NCBI GenBank assembly: GCA_022315425.1 | Contig: JAIUPT010000020.1 | Coordinates: 1,426,001-1,490,000 of the forward strand | Length of the DNA stretch: 64,000 nucleotides | Source of the DNA: Pseudevernia furfuracea | Taxonomy: Eukaryota > Ascomycota > Lecanoromycetes > Lecanorales > Parmeliaceae | Direction of reading: 5' to 3' | Made by a program: the position numbers and the translations under genes | Notes under the pieces: model-generated | What the model was told of the DNA's origin: nothing | The model's database searches: none | The model's input: only the letters and a program-made list of their open reading frames with translations | Shown: one piece after another, positions 51,531 through 63,240 of the stretch | How the letters are laid out: each line of letters opens with the position of its first letter | How positions within the stretch are numbered: the stretch's first letter is position 1

Positions 51531-52743
51531 TGTAGCCTGTAGGTGTCTTGTGTCTTGTATATTATGCAAAGAGGATGTATGTCTCTAATTGGGTCGAATT
51601 ATTGAGCACATTCATGGAGAAGAGTGTGTAGAGGAATTGCTGAAAGTCAAGGAAGATTTAGCACCGGAGCTCATGCCGAGAGATACGAGGCGTAATTGAA
51701 ACGAATGATTTGAGGGTGCCACTGCCACTACCACTGCGAACAAGACAAGAGATTGAAGCGTAACGACAGGAAGGCTTGCGAAGCAGAAAAGAATCTTGAA
51801 GCAAAAGATGAAGGAAAAAATGCTGCCAAGAGGGAAAATGGAAAGAGTGGGAGGTACGAGTAAGTAAGGTACGATGAACACAACAGTACTCGTACTACAG
51901 TACAGTACAGTAGTATAGCACTTTCAATAAGGTAAGGTTAAAAGTAGTGACAATTATTAGTATCTAGCCTTGCCGCTAGAGCCATGATGAAGTCTCGTCT
52001 TGTCCCACTATCCTATATCTAATTTATCTATTTGTCTACCGAGTAATTCCGTTCCTATTCATTAATATAATATAATTCTAGTCTTCTACGCAGGGTGTAG
52101 AAGAGGAGAAGAGGAGAAGAATAGAAGAGTAGTAAAATAAAAACGTAAATGACAAAATACAATTGTAGTTATCAGTGTACGAGTTACATGTGTGTATATA
52201 CATACATATGATGCCAGCGAGGCGGCCACGTTGACCTGATTATACCATTTACCAGGAACTGGAACTGGCCGAGGCATTACCTTATTTTCTCCTGGGAATT
52301 GGGAGTCTTGGCGATGAATCTCGATTTTATTATTAATGTTATGAAAATAATGAATAATGAAATGTTCAATGTTCTGCATTAAAATCGTATCTCACATAAG
52401 ATTACCTTACTTTGCCGAGTAGAGTATTCCGTATTATATGCACCTTTGATACGAGTATGATAAAACAGCAGCGAATCTTCTCTTCTATCCTCCCAATCCT
52501 CTCTTCAACTCTACACCCCCTTCTTTCTTTCTTTCTTTCTTTCTTTCTCAGACCAGGAAAGTGATCCGCAGATATTGTCAGTTGGATTCCTCATTTCAGA
52601 ACGGCCGGCCTGATTCCTTGGCCTAGATAGCCGCCCTCGACTTTCTCTCAACACTACTCCAACACTACTCCTTTGTCTTTCTTCCCCACTCCACACTTTC
52701 CATTCTCAGCTCTCACCCCTACCCTATTTCTACAATACACAAC
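51531..52743. promoter_or_regulatory. Divergent upstream region of the metallopeptidase and WHI5 genes
   Basis: 1.2 kb with short frames only. AT-rich at about 51900-52440, then a long CT-rich stretch (52480-52740) leading into the WHI5 start, as in many fungal promoters. It includes a TTCT microsatellite. Confidence 0.45.
52521..52548. repeat. (TTCT)n microsatellite
   Basis: Seven tetramer units in the pyrimidine-rich region upstream of the WHI5/NRM1-like gene. Confidence 0.9.
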
Positions 52744-53959
52744 ATGTCTGCAACTTTTCGGCAAACTCCTCCGACAGAGGTCGTTTCCAAGGTTCTAAGG
52801 AGGGCAGAGGTAGCAAAGGTAGAACCCCAGTCAATCACAACCATTTCTATCCCTAATAGCCAGAACATGTGGCTAACGTACCCAACTCTAGATGGCTAGA
52901 AAGTTACAGGATCGCCTCGCTCTGGCCAGCTATAAAACCCAGCACGGCCAAGAGAGTCTCAGCTTCAACGACGTTGAGGCACGCCTTGAGCAGACTATGA
53001 AGCGGAAGAGGCCTACCTCGAGTATTGAAACGTCCTCCAATTCTTCGTCGAGCTCATCAGAGCATCATATGTTCTCTAGTGGACTTGCTTCGTCGCCCTT
53101 GACCGCACCTTTGTTTTCGGACGATATCCGTGGCTCCGGTAATAGCAAAATATCTCGAAAGAGGAATATCTATCAATCTACAACCATTGATCTGGCAATG
53201 AAACCGGAAAAACGGATACGATCGCATTCTATGGCACCGCCCCAGTTCGAGACATCTCGGACGTCACGGAAAAGCTCTCGTAATTTGCCAGAGTCGTCCC
53301 CTGTCTATCATCGTCGAGAGTCTTACCAACACTTTTCGAGCTCTCATGGCCCGAACCTATCTTTCACATCCGAGGTGTCCACTGTTCCTGGTTCGCCCCC
53401 TTTCGGCCATGTCTCTGGGGAAGAGGACACTGATCTGCCGACACGTTCATACCGGATGGGTTCATCAGCGTATCGTTCTTCACCTCCTCGCACCCCTCCG
53501 CCCACTAGAAGTCGCGCTGCGCGCCAGCGCAAAGGTAATGCGGCCGGTGAAGAAGGGGCGGACTTACTCCTATACCTTGCCACATCACCCTCGCCTGCAA
53601 ACCTGGGTGCCAAATCATCTCGAATATTCGCTCCCTCAACGCCACCCTCTAACAATCAAGCACTTCCTTCGTCCATGATGTCTACGCCAGGTATGGGAGG
53701 TTTCAATACTCCTGGTCAGCAATTCAACTTCGCAGATTTTGTGAACGTCACTCCCAGTCCTGCTCAGGGCGCATTTGTCGGAAGTCGCACCCCTGGCTTG
53801 CCCAAAACGCCTCTGGCAGCGATAGAAGCTAGGCGAAGACTGAATTTTGACAGCCTGGTGCCCCCCGGCGGAAGTCCGAATCTCAGTAACATCGGGCGAG
53901 GATCCGTTAGTAAAGAAAACGGCCTTGGTATGGAGCTGGGTGGAGAGCTGGTCTCTTGA
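52744..53959 (+). CDS. Whi5/Nrm1-family G1/S transcription repressor
   Basis: Whi5 and Nrm1 bind SBF/MBF complexes and hold back G1/S genes. Exon 1 is MSATFRQTPPTEVVSKVLRR AE (22 residues). After an intron of 84 bp (52810-52893) comes the conserved helix MARKLQDRLALASYKTQHGQ, then ESLSFNDVEARLEQTM. The centre is Ser-rich and basic (KRKRPTSSIE). The GTB motif that contacts the Swi6-bound complex is visible as GADLLLYLATSPSPAN. Multiple SP/TP sites (RSSPPRTPPPTRS, SRTPGLPKTPL) are candidate CDK sites. The end is ENGLGMELGGELVS. Length of about 376 residues is usual for filamentous fungi. Which of Whi5 or Nrm1 it matches cannot be told here, because filamentous fungi often have one gene. Confidence 0.85.
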
Positions 53960-54406
53960 AAACTACATGTTGATCCAAAAGGCAGAGTACAGGGGTGCAA
54001 GAACTCCTGTCACGAGGTCATGGGTAATGTCAACGGAATTATGCAAAGGGGTCTTTGCGAAGCACAACAAGGAGATGCACTGCAGGACTCATTGCCCGTT
54101 CGGAAACGGGATTTGCTGTGTCATATGGGGTACTTCTATGCTTATGAGGTCAAGTTCATATTCGTAAAGGTTCTGTAGCTACATGATTGCCATGGCCCAG
54201 TGGAAAATTACACCAAGCATTTGTATTACTTCTTCACTCACAACTGCACGCGCTTAACGCCAAAACACGAAAAGTACGCGAATGTCTGACCTGAGCCCTC
54301 CCCGCTCTCGGCATATGCAACGGTAGTGGGGCCCCTCGGGCCAAGCATTCACTTCTCTGATTCCTCGAGCTCCTCCACTCCATTCTCTGACACAACACTT
54401 ACCATA
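53960..54406. other. Spacer between WHI5/NRM1 and HNT1
   Basis: About 0.45 kb. Tandem gene order, so it holds a terminator and the HNT1 promoter. I see no gene. Confidence 0.4.
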
Positions 54407-55141
54407 ATGGCCACCTGTATCTTCTGCAAAATCATCAAAGGTTTCCTGTTCCCCCATCAACCCTTATTACTCTAAGAGCAAATCCGGCTGACCAGATAAA
54501 AGGCGACATCCCTGCATTCAAGCTCTTTGAAAGCGAACGAGTCCTCGCCTTCCTTGACATTCAACCACTAAGCCAAGGCCATGCTGTCCGTCTTCACTTT
54601 ACGATGCTCCGGTAACCGCTTATGCTCATTGAGCTGATAATGACCGTGTGTACAGCTTGTCGTGCCGAAAGCCCATGGTCCAAAGCTTACGGATATTCCA
54701 GATGATCAATTGGAAGAGATCTTGGTATGGAACCCCTTGAAAGCCTTTCCTCTAAGACTTGGGTGCAGCTACGTGAGATATGAGGGCGCTGACTTGGTGT
54801 ACAGCCGGTAGCTAAAAAGCTTGCCAAGGCAACAGGCTCCGAGAACTACAATATCCTACAGAATAATGGGAGATTGGCGCATCAAGAAGTTGACCATGTA
54901 TTTACTTCCATTCACTATGCTCCAAGCCTTAATTTCCAGTCGATGTTCTGACTTTTCCATCCGAGGTTCACTTCCACATGGTATGCAGAAGATACCTACC
55001 TGGTGGTAGATTCCAGCGTCTAACGAAGATCAGATTCCCAAACCGAACCAGCAAGAAGGGTTGGGTATTGGCTGGCCAGCATCAGAAACGAACATGGAAA
55101 AGCTTAAGACGTATTTCAATGAGGTCAAGGCAAAGATGTAG
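54407..55141 (+). CDS. HNT1: HIT-family nucleotide hydrolase (HNT1/HINT1 type)
   Basis: This is an adenosine 5'-monophosphoramidase of the histidine triad family. Five exons give MATCIFCKIIKGDIPAFKLF, then ESERVLAFLDIQPLSQGHAL, VVPKAHGPKLTDIPDDQLEE, VAKKLAKATGSENYNILQNN and RLAHQEVDHVHFHMIPKPNQ. The catalytic histidine triad is H-x-H-x-x at VHFHMIP, with the Cys pair C-x-x-C at the N terminus as in HINT proteins. The C terminus is LKTYFNEVKAKM. The start was set by the MATCIFC motif and a normal donor ten codons later. Introns are about 60-80 bp. The DHVHFH join crosses an intron at about 54896-54970. Confidence 0.9.
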
Positions 55142-55316
55142 AAGATTGACCAAAGACGGAACGTGTAGTATGTACAGCATGAGGTTGGGCGTGGCCCTGA
55201 CCGTAATCATTCGTGGCTTCATACAACATCCCACTTCATCCCATGGCGACCCGTTATCTCTAGTGCATGCAGAAAGGCAGAAATTCCTTCGGCCACCCTA
55301 TTCAGGCCGTAGTCTA

Positions 55317-57205
55317 CTAATCCAGGTCATCCGCTCGGTGTTCTGGAGGGAGTGGGCCGTTCGGAGTTGAAATATGGGTAGCATTTGAACCAGTAGCGCT
55401 GTTAGCATACTCGTTATACTGGATCTGCCCACCCTCCCTGATTACACCGGTACGATCGTACAAAGTCCTTGCCCTCAGATACGGATCAAGCTCCCAGTAA
55501 CCAATCCGTAATCGTTTAGTTAGCTCTGATCTTCTCTGTTGCAGTGCATCCATCGAATTAGGGTCATGGATCCATTGCTGCGTTGTGGTCTCATAGTCTT
55601 TGACCACTGCAGCTCGCTCGTCCAGTAGTCGCTGTCTTGTCACACCGTCTGAAAGTAGCTTGTTTTCTCCAGCGATTGGCTCAACATATTGATAAGTCCA
55701 CGGATCGCCTCCTCCTAGTTCCTTGATAATTTGGCTTCGCTCGACGAACTCTGCCAGCTCCTCGACATTCTTGGTGAAATGGACTTTGCCCGCTACCACA
55801 GGGTCTAGCCAGCCTCTAATCAACTTCCAGACGCCTATACGATTAGCATGTTGCGTCGTCCCTTGGCTGGTCTTGATGACAGCTTACCCTGAAATATCCA
55901 AGGCGACTTATGCACAAGAACAACTCCTAGACTCTCTGGGTAGTTTGCCTCGAATACCTTGATCATAAACTTCACGGGGCCGTAATCCTGATGACTGGGT
56001 CAACAAAAACACGTCGCTTCAAAGGAAATCAACATACCATATTCGCCATGGAAAAATCCGTCATATCAAAGACTATGGCCTGGCCACTAGAGTTCAAAAT
56101 TTGAACAACAACACAAGATTGAGATACTCACTGCAGTGTCCACGTTAGAGGAAAGGAGCAATCTAGCAGTCTCGATCGTATACACCGTAAACCTCTCGAG
56201 ACTAGCTTCACTCTGCTCTCCTTGTTTGTGCAACTTCACCCTCACGAAGGTGATCGGCCTTCCTTCTTTGTCCGTGCCATGCAAAAAGCTCTTTCCCAGT
56301 CTCATTTGGGCCAGAAAATCATGGCCTTCTTTCTTAGTCGGGGCGTTTGAGCTAGCGCTATCCTCCAAGGCACCGCCCTCTCCCCTTCTCACTATATCGT
56401 CGTCTACATGCATTTCCTGCATTCGCCAGTGCATTGTAGAAATCAACATTATCAGAGCGTTTTGGACATTCCATTTTCGCGCCCGAAGAAACCTCAGCAG
56501 CAAGCCATCAGGATCATCATGCTTGACCATGCTCCAGAAAGCCGTACGTATAGCTTCTGGAGACTGGCTTTCGAGGACTTTGTGGAATTCCTTTGTCTGG
56601 CCGTATTTGTCGTTTCCATCCATTGCAGAACCAGATTCAGTATCCTCAGTACCAGCGTCATCATGGTGTTTCCTGCTAAACAAATTCACGCGCTTTTTCT
56701 TCTTCTTTTCTGGGCTGACCGTTCCGGCCTGCTCAGCAGTTTCCGACCCGATTATTGATGCTGCGTCACCGTTGGTCCCATCGATATAGCCAGACAAGCC
56801 GAAGACTTTCAGTGTCGCAGTCCACATCTCCTGCAATTTGAGCTCCTGTTCCTTCGTGAGATTGCCGGGTCGCCCCGGGAGTGCAGTGCCAGTCATGATT
56901 GCGTATTGTTCCGTCTCTTTGTAGTCTTCCGTGGCCTCGAAAGAGTCTTCGTGCTCTGAGAGTTTTGTAGGCTGGTATGAGTAGACAAATCCACCGACTA
57001 GACTTGTCACAAGAAGGATGAATGTCGTTGTGCCGAAAAGGCTGCTTTGCACAACACGCCAATGGCACTCAAAAGAATTGTGATAGGGTAGTCTCCAGGC
57101 GGTGTGCAGTGAAGCAGGAACTTTAGAGACAGACCAAGGCCGCGAAATGACGGGATTTTTATGGACTTTTAGAGAGAGAGAACGAAGGATGCTGCGAGAG
57201 TACAT
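55317..57205 (-). CDS. CRAL-TRIO (Sec14-like) protein with N-terminal membrane segment
   Basis: The conserved part starts MTGTALPGRPGNLTKEQELK, then LQEMWTATLKVFGLSGYIDG, as in fungal Csr1/Sfh2-like proteins. The CRAL-TRIO-N helix reads LLLRFLRARKWNVQNALIML. The lipid lobe reads GRPITFVRVKLHKQGEQSEA, LERFTVYTIETARLLLSSNV, DYGPVKFMIKVFEANYPESL, VVLVHKSPWIFQ and IIKELGGGDPWTYQYVEPIA. The tail has KRLRIGYWELDPYLRARTLY. A Lys-rich loop (PEKKKKKRVNLFSRKHH) is basic. From ATG 57205 there is an extra 103 residues with a hydrophobic span (SLFGTTTFILLVTSLVGGFV). ATG 56896 would omit it and is the more usual start, so the extension is uncertain. At least three introns lie near 55830-56130. Confidence 0.82.
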
Positions 57206-57855
57206 ATACACAGTTCTAACGACTGGACTCCTTCTGGAACTTCAGCTATATTATAATAATCTGAGGATGATTAAATTTGTAAGCGATACCTTGGAAGCTG
57301 CCCAACTCGTTGGAATTAATTTTACTGTATCAAACAGCGTCATTTTGGATGAGCCCTCGGCATCTCAAGTATGGCGGACTAGAGTAGACAGTAGGACAAA
57401 AAAATTGTACTGTAGTACGGAGGTTGACACGTAAAGTCCCGCACATGCCAAGATAAGGGTCCAACCGTCGGATATCGCCTCACCCCAAGTGTTGCCTAGA
57501 CGATGCGCTTAGAACTGATTTGAAGATGCATCCGAGTCCGACCTGAGCTCAGTTTGGGCCTGTTAACTGTCGATAAGCTGAATAACAGTCTCATGTTTTT
57601 ATCTCGTATGAAGATAGATAGATGGACGTGATGGGGCAGTAGCAAAAAAGAAGATAAAAAAATTTGGAAATAGGGGGCTTGGTACTCTCGTCCGCCATAG
57701 GGCCCGGACCCGGACCCCGATGTTGCGGAGAGATGAGGAGCCGAGATCGCGTCCTTACAACGGCAACGTTCACATACGAGACTTCAACTGCACCAGACAC
57801 GCCTCGCACAATAAATATCCTTCTTGGCCCGAATCGCCACCCACTGCCTTCAAAT
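57206..57855. promoter_or_regulatory. Divergent upstream region of the CRAL-TRIO and DAM1 genes
   Basis: About 0.65 kb. AT-rich around 57240-57320 and 57590-57670. No gene or named motif seen. Confidence 0.4.
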
Positions 57856-58533
57856 ATGGATTTTCCCAACCCTAAACGCTCCACTTCCGCTTCTCGCAAC
57901 AAGCCCCCTTCTCGGCCCTCCACCCCTCTACGACCCAGCTCGCGCACATCCCTCCGCGACAGCCAGACCTTCACTCCCAAGACCGGCTCTTCTGCATTTC
58001 CTCTCGACTCTCTTGAGCCTGCTTTTGCCGAACTTTCCGACTCAATGGCAGACCTAGAAGCCAACTTTATGCATCTGCAGTTGATGCACGAGAGCTTAAG
58101 CAGATTCAACGAGAGCTTTGCAAGTTTCTTGTATGGGATGAACATGAATGCTTTCTGCGTCGATTTCCCCGAGGTGCGTTCCATGTCTTCTTGAGAGTGC
58201 AGTGGCACTGAAGCATCACAACAGGCTCCCATAGCGGATTCCTTCAAACGCGCAAAACAGAATGAGGAGCATGGCCAATCTCCAGATCATGTTTTCCGCC
58301 CTGATTTTGGCGATGAGACCTTTATGACAACCGATACATCCTTTGTTGAAAATCCACCTTCCTCTCGAGCCCCCACCAAGTTTGCAACACCAGCACCCAT
58401 GGCACGTCCAAGTTCGGGGCTCAACAATCGAGGAGGTGGTGAGACTCAACCAAGGGGAGGAAGGGCAGGAACAGCGCGTGGTAATCTGAGGGGCAGCGGT
58501 ATCGCAAGAGGGAAGCCAAGGAGTACACGTTGA
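57856..58533 (+). CDS. DAM1: DASH complex subunit Dam1
   Basis: Dam1 is part of the DASH ring that couples kinetochores to microtubules and is a target of Aurora kinase Ipl1. The basic, Ser/Pro-rich N terminus (MDFPNPKRSTSASRNKPPSR) is followed by the conserved helix LEPAFAELSDSMADLEANFM, then HLQLMHESLSRFNESFASFL and YGMNMNAFCVDFPEAPI, the signature of Dam1. One intron (58173-58223) splits the last block. The tail is RGG-like and basic (GGETQPRGGRAGTARGNLRG), unlike the yeast protein but common in filamentous fungi. Length is about 208 residues. Confidence 0.9.
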
Positions 58534-59006
58534 GACGATGAGGATTCCGATTGAGGAAGTGAATAAATATCCGCCGCTCATGTCGTGCAAGTCGCGTGCG
58601 TTTGGTCGAAACCCTCAATCGAATGCTATAGTGCTGGGTCCATCTTAAAGAGAGTCCCGGGGGTACCTAAGGAGACAGTAATTCGAACGAAGACTTGTGA
58701 AGGTCGGGCTCAGCATGAATGGCGGTAAATAAGGCTGTGGAGAGTACTACATCATCGGTAGGTACATATATCATGGTTTACGCGAACATCCTCATTGACC
58801 CTGATAGTAGTATTCATGTACAAGTCGGGCAAGATAACAGCATAACAATACGTACAGGTACTGCAACATCGACGCTCGCTTCCATCTTCCCAGTCTTTCA
58901 ACACTGCAGTCAGTATTAAAACTCTCCTCCCTTACTGGTGAGAAAGCCTTAGCGCCTTCTAAGCCAACACCACGGACTGCTCCCACTGAGCAGTCTACAA
59001 TTCTTC
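58534..59006. other. Convergent spacer between DAM1 and aconitase
   Basis: About 0.47 kb between two gene ends. Only short frames; I see nothing else. Confidence 0.45.
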
Positions 59007-62000
59007 TTAAGCATTTGCCCCAGTCTCGGTCTGCGCCTCTGCGTGTCTTGCCATGGTGTTCAATGCACTGCCATCTTTGAACCACGCGATCTGGCTTTCA
59101 TTGAAGGTGTGCTGCAGCGTTGCTTCCCACACCTTACCATCTTTGGGGTGCACCCTCAACGTTAAGGGTTTTCCGACGGCCAACTGCGTGCACATGACAT
59201 CGACTTTATCGTCTGGGTTTATTTTGTCATAGTCGGCGGGGTCGGCGAAAGTTAATGGCAACATGCCTTGTTTCTTGAGGTTGGTTTCGTGCTGTAAGAG
59301 TGATAATTAGCAAGCGATGAAACAAGCCTTGGTGAAAACTCACTATTCGGGCAAAACTACGAGTGATGATGGCTATGCCACCGAGATGTCTTGGCTCGAG
59401 AGCGGCATGTTCCCTAGAACTGCCCTCGCCATAATTCCAATCACCGACTACGACCCATTGGATACCTTTTTTCTTGTAGTCTCTCGCTGTCGCAGGGACT
59501 GCCCCGACCTCACCGGTTGCAAAGTTCTTGACCTTGTTGGCTTCGCCGTTGGCAGCGTTGATTGCTCCGATTAACATGTTGTTGGAGATGTTGTCGAGAT
59601 GACCACGATACTTGAGCCAAGGACCCGCCATGGAAATGTGATCGGTTGTGGTCTTGCCTTTGGTTTTGATTAGGATTGGGATATCTGTAGCATCCTTGCC
59701 ATCCCACGCTTGAAATCCGGCGAGGATCTGAAGTCGATCACTTTCTGGGGACACAGCAACAGAAATCGAAGCTCGGTCCTCAGGTGGTGCTTGGTAAGTA
59801 TCCTGGCCGGGGTCGTAGCCATTTGAAGGTAGGCCATCTCCGGTAGGAGCAGACAACTTGAACTCGTTACCGTCCTTGTCCTTCAGGGTATCGGTCAGAG
59901 GGTTGAAATTCAGTGTGCCAGCCAATGTTAGGGCAACCACAAGATCTGGTGAAGTGACAAATGAGTGTGTTGCCGGATTTGCATCGTTTCTTCCAGTGAA
60001 ATTACGGTTGTACGACGAGAGAATGGAGTTAGCCTCGCCCTTTTTGACATCCTTTCGATCCCACTGCCCAATGCACGGCCCGCAAGCGTTCGCCAAGACC
60101 ATACCGCCAAACTCCTCTAGAGTCTGAAGCTGACCATCACGCGCGATAGTAGCACGAATCTGCTCGGATCCGGGAGTGACGGTGAACATTGATTTGGCCT
60201 TAACGCCGTGATCAAGGGCATCACGTGCAATCGATGCAGCGCGAGACATGTCTTCGTAGGACGAGTTTGTGCAGGAGCCAATCAGTCCGACTTTTAACTC
60301 CTCGGGCCACTTATTGGCAGAGACAGCTTCTTTGAACTTGGAGATAGGGGTCGCCAAATCAGGGGTGAATGGTCCATTGATGTGGGGCTCCAGCTCTGAA
60401 AGGTTCAATTCGATGAGCTCGTCGTACTGAGCCCCTTCGTCCTCATGCAATTCTGCAGCATAAGTTCTGGCGAAGTCTCCAATCGACTTTCGCTTCGTCG
60501 CCGCCAGATAATCATACATTCGTTCGTTGAATGGGAAGAGCGAGGTGGTGGCACCGATTTCGGCCTACGCAAAATTCGATGTCAGCATTGCTTCTTCAGG
60601 TCAAAAACCCGACTTATGAAACAGGTATGAGGAGTAAAGTGATCCTTTTGCTCCGCAATATGTCTCGTGACCCAGGCTTTGGTCGCAAAAAGGGAAAGAT
60701 CACTCGGAAAGGTACGAACCCTGGATAATTTCGAGGTCAGTAAATGTCTAGTACTTGAGTCCGAAAAACAGGCGGAAGAACAAACAGTAGGAATCCGTTA
60801 GTTTGATGCTGAAAAAAAGAAGGGAAAGAAGGGTAAGAAAAGAAAGAACGAGCAAATAGACAGCCCATCGCTTATGAGATTCTGTAGGTAATCCTTTGAA
60901 GTACGACAACGTCGGTGGCGTGGAAGCTTGAAGGACTTCCAGAAGACCAGGAGCGAAGCCTAAGGCGATAGACGATAGGAGCTGGTCGACAACATTTGTG
61001 CTTGACAGCACCCTCGAGAAGATAGCATGTTTCTCCTTTGTAGGGATGGTTAGGCACTTCCACAGAAGCTCCAGCACAGCCTGATCCATCTCGTACTAGT
61101 CCACAGAAGCTCTTGATGTAGGACACAGTATGCTAATAGTGTATCAGCGGTGATGTCCTTCATATTGGTATGAGAGTACTATACCTGCAAGCATAGACGA
61201 TCTAACTTCGAGCAGAACAGAAGCAGGCACCTGTTGGACTTGTCCGACGACGTATGGAGGCACCTATTGGACTCGTCCAAAAAAATCCACTTGGCCAACG
61301 AAACAGTTAGAAGGACGCTCCGGGATGAAATACTTGTTCCTGTAAAGTGGGACGCTCCTGCATCCTGATGGCCGTATCGATACATGCACCACATCCTGGA
61401 CCTTGGGCGGAAAGGAAAAGAAAGAACAACTCAATGAAATTCAGAAGGGAGGGAAGGAAAGGAAAAAACGACTAACCCCATATTGGCAATTGTGCCCATG
61501 CCCGTGGAAGACAATGAATTGACGCCAGGACCACTTCACGAATTCGCAGTCAGTATTTCTCAATTGAGGAAGACGAGTGAGCTCCTACTGATATTCAATA
61601 ATCGCGCCGGTACCACCTTTGACGGTCAGGATACCGGCAACCTTCAAGATGATGTCTTTGGGCGCTGTCCAGCCAGACAACTCCCCAGTAAGCCGTACAC
61701 CGATGACCTTGGGCGCTTTGAGCTCCCATGGAAGATTTGCCATAACATCCACTGCGTCCGCACCACCAACCCCGATAGCACACATGCCGAGACCGCCGGC
61801 ATTTGGTGTATGCGAATCAGTACCAATCATCAAGCCTCCGGGAAAGGCATAATTTTCTAGAACGATCTGATGGATGATACCCGAGCCGGGTCTCCAAAAT
61901 CCGATGTCGTACTTAGCGCAAGAAGAGGATAAGAAGTCGTAAACTTCCTTGTTGATATCCTGGGCTCTAGCAAGATCCTTTTCGCCACCGATTTGGGCCT

Positions 62001-62824
62001 CGATTAAGTGATCACAATGGACAGTTGTAGGAGTGGCTACCGATGACATGTTTGCAGACATGAATTGTAGAATAGCCATCTGGGCTGTCGCGTCCTGACA
62101 AGCCACCCGGTCAGGCCTCAGCTTCAAGTACGACTTTCCTCGCTCAATGTCTTGTCCATGAGGATCGTCGAGATGTGAGTAGAGGATCTTTTCCGCATAT
62201 GTCAAAGGGCGATTGAGCCGAGATCGAACGACCGAGAGATTTTCTGACATTTTCCTAGCGAACCAGCAAGATTAATATTGATTTTTCGGCGTCCCATGCT
62301 GGTATTTAGACGCTATCCGCCGTACTGCATAGAAGTCGAGTGTTGCGGCATAAGTGAGTAGACACATACTTGTAGTTGATATAGTGACCCTGTAAAGCCA
62401 CATCAGCGTCCGATTCGATGGGCCACTAGAAGCACGAAGCATTGAGGATTGCAACATATGCAGGAGCCGTACCTTTTCCCAATTGGTCATCTCAACCTTC
62501 TGAGCCAAGGGGTCATCCGTAAGTGTGGCGAGTGTTGGAGATCTCGAAAGCTATGGAGGAAGCAGGTAAGCAGATAAACGGTCAAGTGGGCGCCCAAGTA
62601 GTTTGCCGCTTTGGAGTTGGAGCATCCTCAATAAGAGACGATCGCGGAGGAAACATACGACTCTAACATTCGGCATCTGTTGATGAAGCTATCAGTATCA
62701 TCTTTGGTTGCATAACAAGGTTGCTGCAAGTAAGCCCTTGGCCAAAGGCCATGGAGCTGTGGTGCGGAGGAACGGATGAGCTTACCAGCTTGCCCAAGCG
62801 GGCGATGTGCCTTGTTGAGATCAT
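59007..62824 (-). CDS. ACO1: Aconitate hydratase, mitochondrial
   Basis: It interconverts citrate and isocitrate in the TCA cycle, and in yeast also maintains mitochondrial DNA. The presequence is spread over small exons (MISTRHIARLGK, HGLWPRAYLQQPCYATK). Then come VEMTNWEK, GHYINYK, MSENLSVVRSRLNRPLTYAE and KILYSHLDDP. Substrate and cluster regions include ATPTTVHCDHLIEAQIGGEK, MIGTDSHTPNAGGLGMCAIG, and the Fe-S cysteines in GLIGSCTNSSYEDMSRAA and VLANACGPCIGQWDRKD. Later: SYNRNFTGRNDANPATHSFV, WVVVGDWNYGEGSSREHAAL, and MLPLTFADPADYDKINPDDK. The end is TMARHAEAQTETGANA. The intron at 60565-61476 is 912 bp and its two splice sites do not share a phase, so whether the gene is fully functional is uncertain. 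Confidence 0.88.
60565..61476 (-). other. Abnormal 912-bp intron of the aconitase gene
   Basis: It lies between TGMGTIANMG and AEIGATTSLFPFNERM. The expected donor after ATGGG is GTTAGT (phase 2), while the only acceptor before GCCGAAATC is TAG (phase 0). All other introns in the gene are below about 100 bp. It contains purine-rich runs at both ends and a foreign-looking minus-strand frame. Confidence 0.7.
60748..61089 (-). pseudogene. Fragment of an unrelated fungal protein inside the aconitase intron
   Basis: The frame reads LELLWKCLTIPTKEKHAIFS, then RVLSSTNVVDQLLSSIALGF, APGLLEVLQASTPPTLSYFK and KRWAVYLLVL before changing to low-complexity sequence. It has the look of a real protein (the STNVVDxLL and WAVYLLVL blocks resemble a repeated fungal hypothetical family), unlike normal intron sequence. 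It lies on the same strand as the host gene. I cannot name the family with certainty. Confidence 0.45.
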
Positions 62825-63240
62825 CTTGATACAAGTTGACACGAGGAGAAAATTGTGCCAGCCCGTGAGCAACACGGTTATTGTTCGTGAGTAAGTAGAG
62901 TAGGTGGGGAAGAAGCAAGTTACCGTTGGCGGCGCTATGGAGGAGATAAGTGAAGCCGAAAGAGGCTTAGCGTCATCTGAATGCAATTCCCGTGATTGCG
63001 AACATCGAGCCCACGTATCTTACTTATTTCACGAACATCTAAATACAGGCAGGACTAGTATTCAAATTGTTGTCTCTATCAAGCCGATTTCTGAGCACTT
63101 CGGATTGTTGACTGTTTGTTTTGGTTTTCCAGAAGATTTTGCCTTGGGATGATGACCAATCACAAATCAGATAAATTTCCATTACTCATCCGACCACCTG
63201 CCGCCAAGTTTTTCACACTCGAAAAATATTGATTGTGAGA
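62825..63240. promoter_or_regulatory. Divergent upstream region of aconitase and BUD20-like genes
   Basis: About 0.4 kb between the two starts. No named motif seen. Confidence 0.4.
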
